From: Solobacterium sp.
Lineage (GTDB): Bacteria > Bacillota_I > Bacilli_A > Erysipelotrichales > Erysipelotrichaceae
Direction: 5' to 3'
Length of the DNA stretch: 12,462 nt
Assembly: GCA_017419465.1 (NCBI GenBank)
Contig: JAFOLE010000079.1
Coordinates: forward strand, 1-12,462
Position 1 is the first letter of the stretch; the number at the start of each line of letters is the position of its first letter. The notes below the pieces were generated by a model. It was not told the DNA's origin. It made no database searches and was given only the letters and a program-made list of their open reading frames with translations. The translations under genes and the position numbers were made by a program. Shown here one piece after another: positions 1 to 6,230 of this stretch.

Positions 1-1
1 G

Positions 2-700
2 AAAAGATCGCCTCCTTTCGATTTCCTCGACTTTTTTTAACAAGACAGACTCCATCTCAAGTTCCCGGACCCTCGCTTCCAGGATCTTGTTCTGCCGGCG
101 CAGCTTCTCAACTTCAGTGAGTTCGGATTCATCCTTGCGCTTGCCTCGCTTGTCACTTACTCCGTCAGTACCTTTCTCGAGGTATTTCTGTACCCAGCCG
201 TATACCTGGCTGTAGGAGACATCGTAGAGTGCAGCTGTGCCTTTGTAATCCTTGTTGTGTTCAATACAGTAGTTGACGATTTCTTCACGCTCTTCCTGCG
301 TTGTCTTCTTGCGATATGCCATTTTTGTATAGACCTCCGGCCTGGGTTTATAGTCCTCAAGCTCTTTAAGGTCATTATACTTGGCGATCCATCTACGCAA
401 TGTCCAGGTAGAGGGTATTCGGTATTTATTGCATATATCTTCTAATGTTCCATTTCCAGACAGATATTCTTCTACTGCATTGATCTTGAATTCTTTGGTA
501 TAAGAGCTGTTCTTCAGTTTTGGAAGTAATGATTCCGGTCCACTCTGACGATATTTATTTGACCATTTTCGAACCGTTTCATTTCCGTTAGGACCAAGTC
601 TTAAGTGTTCTGCTATTTCTTTCGCAGATGCTTTACCATTCAAATAATCCTCACACGCTTTGATCTTTTCTTCATAGGAAATCTTTGATTTTCTTCCCAT
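2..700 (-). CDS. IS3-family transposase OrfA (helix-turn-helix protein), runs off left edge
   Basis: The frame is open from an ATG at 698-700 to the window edge (233 codons, no stop seen). A GGAGG-type ribosome site lies on the minus strand at 713-717. The protein looks like three helix-turn-helix units in a row (about residues 8-56, 66-110 and 131-178; tryptophan-containing recognition-helix endings such as VRKWSNKY and LRRWIAKY), then a leucine/glutamate-rich coiled coil (about 196-228). This is the layout of IS3-family OrfA, the DNA-binding subunit that dimerises and is joined to the DDE catalytic OrfB. Near the end is a run of seven A followed by G (plus-strand T-run 32-38), a sequence able to support -1 frameshifting into orfB. 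AAAGGAGG follows (plus 11-18), placed to serve an orfB start just outside the window. The IS110 element separates the gene from its original upstream DNA. Family assignment rests on architecture; OrfB is not visible. Confidence 0.8.
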   Translation of the reverse strand, partial: MGRKSKISYEEKIKACEDYLNGKASAKEIAEHLRLGPNGNETVRKWSNKYRQSGPESLLPKLKNSSYTKEFKINAVEEYLSGNGTLEDICNKYRIPSTWTLRRWIAKYNDLKELEDYKPRPEVYTKMAYRKKTTQEEREEIVNYCIEHNKDYKGTAALYDVSYSQVYGWVQKYLEKGTDGVSDKRGKRKDESELTEVEKLRRQNKILEARVRELEMESVLLKKVEEIERRRSF

Positions 701-732
701 GATAAAATCCCACCTCCATAGATACACGTTTC

Positions 733-738
733 TATATT
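733..738 (+). promoter_or_regulatory. Candidate -10 box (TATATT) of an IS110 circle-junction promoter
   Basis: TATATT at 733-738 matches five of six bases of the sigma-70/SigA -10 consensus but has no good -35 in the integrated state. Joining the element ends at GTTTC puts TTGACA (2315-2320) exactly 16 bases upstream. Transcription would start near 744-746 and run into the putative bridge RNA and transposase. This is inferred from sequence only. Confidence 0.45.
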
Positions 739-744
739 TAGTAC

Positions 745-1000
745 GGTATAAGTGTAGTCGGTAAGATCATCAACCGGATGGTCAGCCAGCTGCACTTATT
801 TTAGGATAAGGGAGTCAGTAATACGGCTTAGCATTTATCAATTTTGGAGAATCAGCGTCCGTACACGAAACTGCCAGCCGCTCCCTTGTCCTAACACATT
901 CGTTTACGCGAGTTGAGTCTGAAATAACACTCTGGTATCTTACTAAAATGCTTGAAGAATAAGTGTGAGCGGTCGCCGATTACTGCATAGAACTGCGCAG
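745..1000 (+). ncRNA. Putative IS110 bridge (guide) RNA in the left end
   Basis: The left end of IS110-group elements is known to encode a structured RNA that pairs with target and donor DNA. Here the region shows: a 5' hairpin (748-754 with 793-799); a 14-pair stem with one G-U (801-814 with 881-894) closing a 66-base loop; and an 8-pair stem (793-800 with 958-965) that abuts the 14-pair stem exactly, making a three-way junction and competing with the 5' hairpin. In loop 1 the 3' side (863-872, ACACGAAACT) is perfectly complementary to the top strand at 2331-2340, as a right-target guide should be. In the second half, GCGAGTT (908-914) repeats the right end at 2328-2334, as a left-donor guide should. 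Left-target and right-donor guides are weaker (821-829; 987-992 or 941-947). Both ends of the RNA are approximate, and it may overlap the transposase ribosome site. Confidence 0.6.
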
Positions 1001-1016
1001 AAAGGAGTCCGTTTTT

Positions 1017-2225
1017 ATGATCGGCGTAGGAATCGATGTTTCAAAACTGAAAAGTACGATCTGTATTACAAATGAATACGGAGAAGTGCTGAAGGCACCG
1101 TATGAGATCTCTCATACGGAAAAAGAACTGAAGGAATTATCCAGACAGATCAAAGGTTATGGCGGAAAGAGTGACGTTCGGGTCGTCATGGAAGCCACCG
1201 GAGCCTACAGCAGACCAGTCCTGTATTACCTGCTGGACGAAGATATCTTCGTTTCGGAGATCAATCCGCTGGCGATGAAGAAATACCGGGCTGACATCAA
1301 CTTCAGGGGTGTTAAGAACGATACGATCGATGCGATGGCAATTGCACAGTATGCGATCGAGAAATGGAACAGACTGAAGGGGTATCAGCGGGCTGATAAG
1401 GAATATGCGGCTATGAAGGCCTTATCCAGACAGTATCTCAGCTATATGAAGCCGCATGTGGCACTGACCCAGAATCTGGATCATCTCATCGATCAGGTAA
1501 TGCCGGGGATCAAGAAGGAATTCGATGGATATGATCCGGTAACCGGGAAAGACCGGCTGGCAGACTTTTTGGAAGAGTTCCGGCACTATGACTACATCAC
1601 ATTGCTTGGGCCGAAGAAGTTTGAAGAGCGCTTCAATAAGTGGGCACAGAAAAAAGGATACCGTCCGCGCCACAATAAGTCCGGCAAGATTTATTCGCTG
1701 GCAAAGGAAGGCATCCCTACACTGGCATATGATTCGACGAGCCGGCTGCTTGCAGAACAAGCCGTAGCGGCACTGAAAGGTCTGAATCAAGTGCTCTACC
1801 ACATACTAGCACAGATCAGGGAGCTTGCGGAGAAGCGGCCTGAATATAAAGTGGTGCGGGAGATGAGCGGAGTCGGCGATGTTTTGGCGCCGCTGCTTGT
1901 GGCAGAAGTAGGAGATCCAAGAAGATATCATTCCGGGGATGCGCTGATCGCATGTATCGGGATCGATGTCCCGCCTTATGAAAGCGGCCAGTTCAAGGCA
2001 TCTGAACGTAAGATCACCAGGAAAGGTTCAAAGCAACTCAGGAAGCTTGGATATCTTCTGGTAAAGAATCTCAGGAAGATCAAGCCCACAAAAGATACAG
2101 CAGTCTATGATTACTACCTTAAGAAGAAATCAGAAGGCAAGAAAGACAAGCAGGCGATCGTGGCGGCAATGAATAAATTCTTCCGTATTTACTATGCACG
2201 ATCGATGGAAGCTTACAGAAGCTAA
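1017..2225 (+). CDS. IS110-family transposase (DEDD/serine recombinase)
   Basis: This 402-residue protein has the IS110-family layout. The N-terminal RuvC-like DEDD domain carries D7 (GIDVSK), E59 (VMEATG), and D102 and D105 (KNDTIDAMAIA). A helical middle follows, then a C-terminal Tnp_20-type domain (about 279-350; GVGDVLAPLLVAEVGD, then YESGQFKA, then ITRKGSKQLRK). S323 in YESG is the best candidate for the catalytic serine. IS110 enzymes use both sites, on a tetramer bound to bridge RNA, to exchange strands at a short shared core without target duplication. The start is supported by AGGAG at 1003-1007, nine bases before the ATG. Length is in the usual range (about 330-450) and all catalytic residues are present, so the gene looks intact. 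It lies on the strand opposite to the flanking IS3 orfA. Confidence 0.95.
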   Translation: MIGVGIDVSKLKSTICITNEYGEVLKAPYEISHTEKELKELSRQIKGYGGKSDVRVVMEATGAYSRPVLYYLLDEDIFVSEINPLAMKKYRADINFRGVKNDTIDAMAIAQYAIEKWNRLKGYQRADKEYAAMKALSRQYLSYMKPHVALTQNLDHLIDQVMPGIKKEFDGYDPVTGKDRLADFLEEFRHYDYITLLGPKKFEERFNKWAQKKGYRPRHNKSGKIYSLAKEGIPTLAYDSTSRLLAEQAVAALKGLNQVLYHILAQIRELAEKRPEYKVVREMSGVGDVLAPLLVAEVGDPRRYHSGDALIACIGIDVPPYESGQFKASERKITRKGSKQLRKLGYLLVKNLRKIKPTKDTAVYDYYLKKKSEGKKDKQAIVAAMNKFFRIYYARSMEAYRS

Positions 2226-2253
2226 ATCATAATCACTACAACCAGCCCGAAAA

Positions 2254-2282
2254 GAAAACCGTCCTGTGCAGAACGGATTTTC
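2254..2282. terminator. Hairpin after the IS110 transposase, possible bidirectional terminator
   Basis: GAAAACCGT (2254-2262) pairs with ACGG-A-TTTTC (2273-2282) around a 10-base loop with one bulged A. It has A-rich and T-rich flanks, so it could act as a weak terminator in either direction, 29 bases after the transposase stop. The T tract is short, so activity is uncertain. Confidence 0.45.
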
Positions 2283-2314
2283 ATAATACTTTTTAATTCT
2301 TAATGCATTTTCAG

Positions 2315-2320
2315 TTGACA
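2315..2320 (+). promoter_or_regulatory. Orphan outward -35 box (TTGACA) in IS110 right end
   Basis: This is a perfect -35 hexamer facing out of the element's right end. At 16-18 bases downstream in the integrated state there is no -10-like hexamer. In the proposed circular form it faces TATATT at a 16-base spacing, a known way for insertion sequences to switch on expression after excision. Confidence 0.45.
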
Positions 2321-2396
2321 ACCCTTAGCGAGTTTCGTGTGTCTACTTTGGCGGGATCATATCAAGATGAGGTTCAGTGTTTTTTTTTCAGTTACT

Positions 2397-5165
2397 TCAG
2401 TTGTCCGGATGTTCTCCGTTGTTCTGCGGTTCCTGACCGCTGTTTTCACCGGATTCCGGCTGCGGAGGCTGCTGGCCGTCCGGATTCTGTGAAGCATCCG
2501 GTGTCGGTGTGGCAGTCGGTTCCGGTGCGGCAGGCTTCGGCGTGCGGAACTTCACGCAGATCTCATTGGATGACTTGTCAGAGACATCGAATGCGTAGAA
2601 GCCGCAGGCTTCATATTCGGTATCCTCATCGAGTTCCGACGCATCCGTTTCAAAGGAGCTTTCTTCACTCGACAGTTCGGCAATCGTTTCACCGCCTTTG
2701 CGGATATGGGCTTTGTATCGGATCGGTCCGTATACCCAGCTCCAGTCAAAGAGACGTTTTCCCCAGGCTTCGACAAGCACATTTCCGGCACCGTCACGCA
2801 GGGAGATATCCATGGTATCGTCCGCCTGTTCGAGGCGTTCGGGATCCGGATACGCAGCCCATTCGAGCGACAGGGTATCATCGTCAAGCGATGCATTGAA
2901 GCTTGCAAGATCGCTGACTTCTTCGGTAGACTGCGGATCCGCAAGTGTAGCGAACTCGCTCTTTACAAGTCCGGAAGTGACAAGCGACGGATCCATGTCC
3001 GGCAGGACGGAGGCATAGGGGAATGTTCCGAGGATGTGCGTGATCTGCGAGATTCCTTCCGGCATCGCCAGCGGTTCCGGCGCATGATCCCGGTTGAGGG
3101 AATCGAGCACGAGGGAACAGATGTGTCCCGGAATATTGGCCGCTGATTTATCACGGTTGAAGTAGGTGTCTTTATCTTTTACGCCTTTTTCATATCCGAC
3201 CCAGGTACAGATCGTATATTCACTGGTATCACAGACCATCCATTTATCCTTGGAGGCGCCCTGCGGGATATTGTACTGGAGACCTTCATCACCCCAGTCT
3301 GAGGTTCCGGTCTTACCGTAGGTCGCATAGCTGCGGGAAAGAATATCCAGATAGTTGAATACGCCGCCGTGTACTGCGGTGTACATGAGCTGTGCCGCAA
3401 GGTAGGCTGCCTGCGGGGAAAGCACGTTGTCCTTTTCGTAGTTCGGTACCAGCGGCTCACTGTTTCCGCTGCGGAATTCGATCTTCTGGATCGTATGCGG
3501 CTTGATGTAGTTGCCGCCGTTCATCAGAGTTGCATGGGCTGCCATGACTTCTTCACAGGAAGCGGTGAAATTGGAGCCGCCGATCGCAAATCCGATATCG
3601 AAGTTGTCATAGGTGACCTGGGAGAAGCCAAGGCTGTTGACATACTGGACTACAGTATCCCAGCCTGCCGTATCGATGACATCCTGCAGGGCCTGAATGG
3701 CAGGCGTATTCAGGGAAGCCGAGATCGCATAGGAGAGGGTGACCTGACCGTTGTACGAGCCGTTGGCATTCTTGATGATCATATTGGTTCCCCGATAGGT
3801 GATCGGACGGTCGGTGACCACATGGCTTGTGGACCAGCCGAGATACTCAAATGCAAGAGCATAATCGAGGAATGGCTTGACGCTGGAACCGGGCTGCTTG
3901 TACTGATCGGTCGCATGGTTCAGCAGCATGGATCCGCCGCGGCCGTAGTTGCGTCCGCCGCCGATCGCGACAACTTCACCGGTCTGGTTGTTTTCCGCGA
4001 TGATGCCGATTTCCATCAGTTCATCCGGGAAGACTACTTCTTCGGTGCGCTCTGCCTGAATATCATCCATGACCGACTGCACATCCGGATCCATGAAGGT
4101 ATAGATATCCATGGCAACCGACAGGGGATCCTGTCCGGTAATATTGGATGCTTCTTCGATTACGGTATCGATATAGGACTGGAAAGCGTAGGTTTCACCG
4201 CCGCCTGTGTTCGGGTTGATCAGGGTGTCCTCGACTTTGATCTTCTTAGCCAGGGAACATTCCTTATCGGTGATGTATCCATGCCGCAGCATCAGATTCA
4301 AAACCGTATTTCTTCTGGCGGTCGCATTGTCCAGAAAGTTATGCGGGTCATAGGAATACGGCGCATTGATGACGCCTGCCAGCATCGCGGCTTCCGCAAG
4401 ATTCAGCTCACCGGCAGTCTTTCCGTAATAGTATTCCGCTGCCTTCTGAATGCCGCGGATATTTCCGGTGCCTCCGAAATTCATCTTGTTCAGATACATT
4501 TCGAAGATCATCTTCTTGTTGGACTGCTTTTCCAGCTGACGGGCAAGATCGATCTGCTGAACTTTATACTCAATGTTCCGGTTGGCTGTCTGACCGGTTT
4601 CATCATTCTGGAAGTAGGTCAGCTTTACCAGCTGCATCGTAAATGTGGAGCCGCCCGACAGGCCGCCTCTGCGGCGCAGCTTGTTCATGACATTGTCGAT
4701 TGCCGACTTGGTAAAGCGGGGCAGATCAAATCCGTCATGTTCGTAGTACCGGCTGTCCTCAACTGCAAGGAAGGCATCAATCACGGACTCGGAAATCTCG
4801 TTGTAGGTGACATTTTCACGAAGCTGGGTACCGACGTCCGCGATCAGTGTTCCGTTGCGGTCAAAGATATGCGAGCTTTCCTGTGAAAAGAAATCATCAA
4901 TGACAAGCTCCGGCTCGTTCCGTGTCATCCGGTTCAGCGCAAACACGCCGACCAGGCCGACGATCAGTTCCAGCACAATCAAAACAATCAGAACCAGCGT
5001 CCAGACGGCAAACCTGTTGACTCTCCGTTTTCTGCGGCGGGTTCGCTGCGGGGAAGCGGACGGCGTCCGTTTCGGAGCGCTTTTCCGCTGTACGGCCGGT
5101 TTTGAGGAAGTACTCCTTGCCGGCTGATTTGGTTTATGTGAATTCGGTCGTTTCTGCAGACTCAT
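2397..5165 (-). CDS. Bifunctional class A penicillin-binding protein (PBP1 type)
   Basis: This 922-residue protein polymerises glycan strands from lipid II and cross-links peptides on the outer face of the membrane. Order of parts: basic, Ser/Pro-rich cytoplasmic tail (1-50); one membrane segment (about 52-77); GT51 glycosyltransferase (about 95-270) with catalytic E136 in VEDSRYYEHDG, then GGSTFTMQLVK and the NKKMIFEMYLN motif; transpeptidase domain with S427-S-V-K430, S484-L-N486 and K618-T-G620; a C-terminal region (about 740-870) that may be a fibronectin III-like fold; and a Pro/Gln/Asn/Glu-rich tail (about 875-922). All catalytic motifs are present. The start overlaps the recU stop by four bases (ATGA), as in the ponA-recU pair of Bacillus, so the two are co-transcribed and translation is probably coupled. 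No clear terminator follows the stop: insertion-sequence DNA begins about 50 bases downstream. PbpA/PonA-type naming would need a phylogeny. Confidence 0.95.
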   Translation of the reverse strand: MSLQKRPNSHKPNQPARSTSSKPAVQRKSAPKRTPSASPQRTRRRKRRVNRFAVWTLVLIVLIVLELIVGLVGVFALNRMTRNEPELVIDDFFSQESSHIFDRNGTLIADVGTQLRENVTYNEISESVIDAFLAVEDSRYYEHDGFDLPRFTKSAIDNVMNKLRRRGGLSGGSTFTMQLVKLTYFQNDETGQTANRNIEYKVQQIDLARQLEKQSNKKMIFEMYLNKMNFGGTGNIRGIQKAAEYYYGKTAGELNLAEAAMLAGVINAPYSYDPHNFLDNATARRNTVLNLMLRHGYITDKECSLAKKIKVEDTLINPNTGGGETYAFQSYIDTVIEEASNITGQDPLSVAMDIYTFMDPDVQSVMDDIQAERTEEVVFPDELMEIGIIAENNQTGEVVAIGGGRNYGRGGSMLLNHATDQYKQPGSSVKPFLDYALAFEYLGWSTSHVVTDRPITYRGTNMIIKNANGSYNGQVTLSYAISASLNTPAIQALQDVIDTAGWDTVVQYVNSLGFSQVTYDNFDIGFAIGGSNFTASCEEVMAAHATLMNGGNYIKPHTIQKIEFRSGNSEPLVPNYEKDNVLSPQAAYLAAQLMYTAVHGGVFNYLDILSRSYATYGKTGTSDWGDEGLQYNIPQGASKDKWMVCDTSEYTICTWVGYEKGVKDKDTYFNRDKSAANIPGHICSLVLDSLNRDHAPEPLAMPEGISQITHILGTFPYASVLPDMDPSLVTSGLVKSEFATLADPQSTEEVSDLASFNASLDDDTLSLEWAAYPDPERLEQADDTMDISLRDGAGNVLVEAWGKRLFDWSWVYGPIRYKAHIRKGGETIAELSSEESSFETDASELDEDTEYEACGFYAFDVSDKSSNEICVKFRTPKPAAPEPTATPTPDASQNPDGQQPPQPESGENSGQEPQNNGEHPDN

Positions 5166-5740
5166 GCATTCTCCCTGAAATAGACCTCATCGACCACCTT
5201 CAGATAGTCGACAGGCCGAACATAGTTGTAAGGTATCTCGTAGGCATTTTCCGTGAACCATTCATACGGAATGGAGCGTCTCCCGCAGGTGCGGATGTAA
5301 TTGATTGCCGTCATCGCATCCGCAAGATAGGTGATATTGCGGGATGTGAAGCGGACGATCAGAAACGCAATCGCTCCGTGCCGGCAGACCGCCTCGAGAT
5401 GGGCAATCTGATGTGCATGGATGGACTTGAGAGGGAAGGAGGTGTTTACGGCACACTCCTTTGCCTCAAAATCGATATATTTTCCGCGGTAAATACCGTT
5501 GTAGTCGGTTGTGCTCGGAAGCTTGAAGTAGGCTTCTGTGATTTTTGCGGCGGATCGCATCGGATAATCGACCTTTACAATCTGAACCGGTGTCGGCTTC
5601 TTGTGAATGACGGCCCGGTCAATGGACAGATAGTAGTCATTGGTCTGGTTGATATCCTTTTCAAGCGTCATGCCGCGGTCCGCGAAGGACGTCGGGTTAT
5701 GAGTAACGGAAGCCTTTTTTCCGTTGGGATAATTCACCAT
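5162..5740 (-). CDS. recU: Holliday junction resolvase RecU
   Basis: This 192-residue protein matches RecU closely along its length: the N-terminal YPNGK motif, RGMTLEKDINQTNDYYL, the IHKKPTPVQIV stretch before the flexible stalk, and the catalytic core STTDYNGIYRGKYIDFEAKE. Metal-binding acidic residues include D79 and the D90-x-E92-A-K94 nuclease triad. RecU cuts four-way DNA junctions made during recombination and is the Bacillota counterpart of RuvC. It is the first gene of an operon with the PBP gene downstream (4-base overlap). The start is chosen at ATG 5738-5740, preceded on the minus strand by GGAGG about seven bases upstream. It is slightly shorter than B. subtilis RecU (about 206), with the N-terminal linker reduced. 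Confidence 0.96.
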   Translation of the reverse strand: MVNYPNGKKASVTHNPTSFADRGMTLEKDINQTNDYYLSIDRAVIHKKPTPVQIVKVDYPMRSAAKITEAYFKLPSTTDYNGIYRGKYIDFEAKECAVNTSFPLKSIHAHQIAHLEAVCRHGAIAFLIVRFTSRNITYLADAMTAINYIRTCGRRSIPYEWFTENAYEIPYNYVRPVDYLKVVDEVYFRENA

Positions 5741-5763
5741 GAATAACCTCCGTTCGTCACAAT

Positions 5764-5769
5764 ATTATA
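5764..5769 (-). promoter_or_regulatory. Candidate -10 box for recU-pbp operon
   Basis: The minus strand reads TATAAT here, about 24 bases upstream of the recU start. The -35 is not convincing (TTTTGT or TTGTAT at poor spacing), so only the -10 is proposed. Confidence 0.5.
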
Positions 5770-5796
5770 ACTTTTATAGGCACGATACAAAAGCGA

Positions 5797-5825
5797 ACCG
5801 GCGGAAAACTGAAAAAACCGCCGGT
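5797..5825. repeat. Inverted repeat between recU and gpsB (ACCGGCGG / CCGCCGGT)
   Basis: Perfect 8-base arms (5797-5804 and 5818-5825) flank a 13-base A-rich loop. It sits upstream of the recU -10 box, in the divergent promoter region. There is no T tract after either arm, so a normal terminator is unlikely; an operator or RNA hairpin is possible. Confidence 0.6.
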
Positions 5826-5834
5826 ATTCATGTT

Positions 5835-5854
5835 CACAAAATCAGAATTTTGTG
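5835..5854. repeat. Inverted repeat upstream of gpsB (CACAAAAT / ATTTTGTG)
   Basis: Perfect 8-base arms (5835-5842, 5847-5854) lie around CAGA, 30 bases before the gpsB start. It would lie between a weak -35 (TTCACA, 5833-5838) and -10 (GAGAAT, 5856-5861), the usual place for a repressor operator. No regulator can be named from the sequence. Confidence 0.5.
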
Positions 5855-5884
5855 TGAGAATATCTTTCGTGGGAGTGGGTATTC

Positions 5885-6226
5885 ATGGCAGGAAAGTTAA
5901 ATCTTGATATTCAGACGATCCTCGACAAACGGTTTGATATTGACTTCAAGGGGTACAGCGGACTTGAGGTTGATACCTTTCTTGATCTTGTGATCGAAGA
6001 TTATCAGACGTATCAGGATATTACGGCAGAACTGAATCAGAAGATCGCGGAGCTTGAGCGGACCAATGCGTCCCTTCGGGCAAAGCTGATTGAAGAAGAG
6101 GGAAGAACCCGTGCGCTTGTGGATCAGCAGAATTCGAATCCGGCGCAGCAGGGAGCTGCGAACGTTGATATTCTGAAACGGCTCTCACGGCTTGAAGAAG
6201 AAGTCATGAAGCAGAACAACCGCTGA
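5885..6226 (+). CDS. gpsB: Cell-cycle protein GpsB (DivIVA-like)
   Basis: This 113-residue protein has a DivIVA/GpsB N-terminal domain (about 5-70): ILDKRFDIDFKGYSGLEVD then FLDLVIEDYQTYQ, with Y24, D30 and D34 in the positions that form the PBP-binding groove of GpsB. A coiled coil with heptad repeats follows, then a Gln/Asn-rich linker (about 80-92) and a C-terminal oligomerisation helix (NVDILKRLSRLEEEV) typical of GpsB rather than full-length DivIVA. GpsB moves between septum and side wall and docks class A PBPs through their basic cytoplasmic tails. The PBP gene across the divergent promoter has such an Arg/Lys-rich tail, so a functional pairing is likely. Start ATG 5885 follows a G-rich site (GGGAGTGGG). 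The stop is only a few bases before the RNase P RNA, the same order as in B. subtilis. Confidence 0.94.
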   Translation: MAGKLNLDIQTILDKRFDIDFKGYSGLEVDTFLDLVIEDYQTYQDITAELNQKIAELERTNASLRAKLIEEEGRTRALVDQQNSNPAQQGAANVDILKRLSRLEEEVMKQNNR

Positions 6227-6230
6227 TTAT

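Larger units (their letters stand above)
728..2336 (+). mobile_element. IS110-family insertion sequence, apparently complete
   Basis: The element contains one intact transposase, a long non-coding left end (about 285 bases) and a short right end (about 110 bases), the proportions known for the IS110 group. The proposed edges are the direct repeat GTTTC at 728-732 and 2332-2336 (unit length 1604 bp). They were chosen because removing one unit restores a hairpin-like target (inverted repeat TAGATACACG / CGTGTGTCTA), and because joining the ends creates TTGACA-N16-TATATT. IS110 elements lack terminal inverted repeats and use a core shared by donor and target, so edges cannot be read from repeats alone. 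The edges should be regarded as a hypothesis; that an IS110 element is present is certain. Confidence 0.75.
1..2346 (-). mobile_element. IS3-family element, 5' part only, interrupted by an IS110 element
   Basis: The IS3 orfA lies at the left. The short segment 2337-2346 plus one copy of the core is proposed to be the detached outer end of the same element. If the IS110 element is removed at the shared GTTTC (728-732 and 2332-2336), the orfA upstream region becomes contiguous with 2337-2346. The inverted repeat 719-728 / 2336-2345 (9 of 10 pairs) then closes around a TTT loop, about 45 bases upstream of the orfA ATG. That is a normal distance between an IS3 terminus and its first gene. The exact terminus near 2346 is inferred; the other end and any target duplication lie outside the window. 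Confidence 0.5.

Noticed and set aside
157..375. 72-codon minus-strand frame inside the IS3 gene
   Set aside because: It is in a different frame from orfA, whose 233-codon frame contains clear helix-turn-helix units.
732..2325. CT dinucleotide at 732-733 and 2324-2325 as the core, by analogy with IS621
   Set aside because: It gives a promoter spacing of 18 with TATAAG, but a two-base match is not informative. The restored flank has a longer, asymmetric hairpin loop and the guide match no longer sits at the core.
765..2360. GATCAT repeated at 765-770 and 2355-2360 as possible IS110 edges
   Set aside because: A six-base match is expected by chance. It would cut away the 5' hairpin and TATATT box and does not restore any target symmetry, unlike GTTTC.
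2303..2899. 198-codon plus-strand frame starting in the IS110 right end
   Set aside because: It overlaps the 3' end of the PBP gene in antisense; Arg/Ser/His-rich composition typical of a shadow frame.
3369..4886. 505-codon open frame on the plus strand opposite the PBP gene
   Set aside because: It is fully antisense to a PBP with all catalytic motifs intact, has no recognisable domain and no ribosome site; a shadow of biased codon use.
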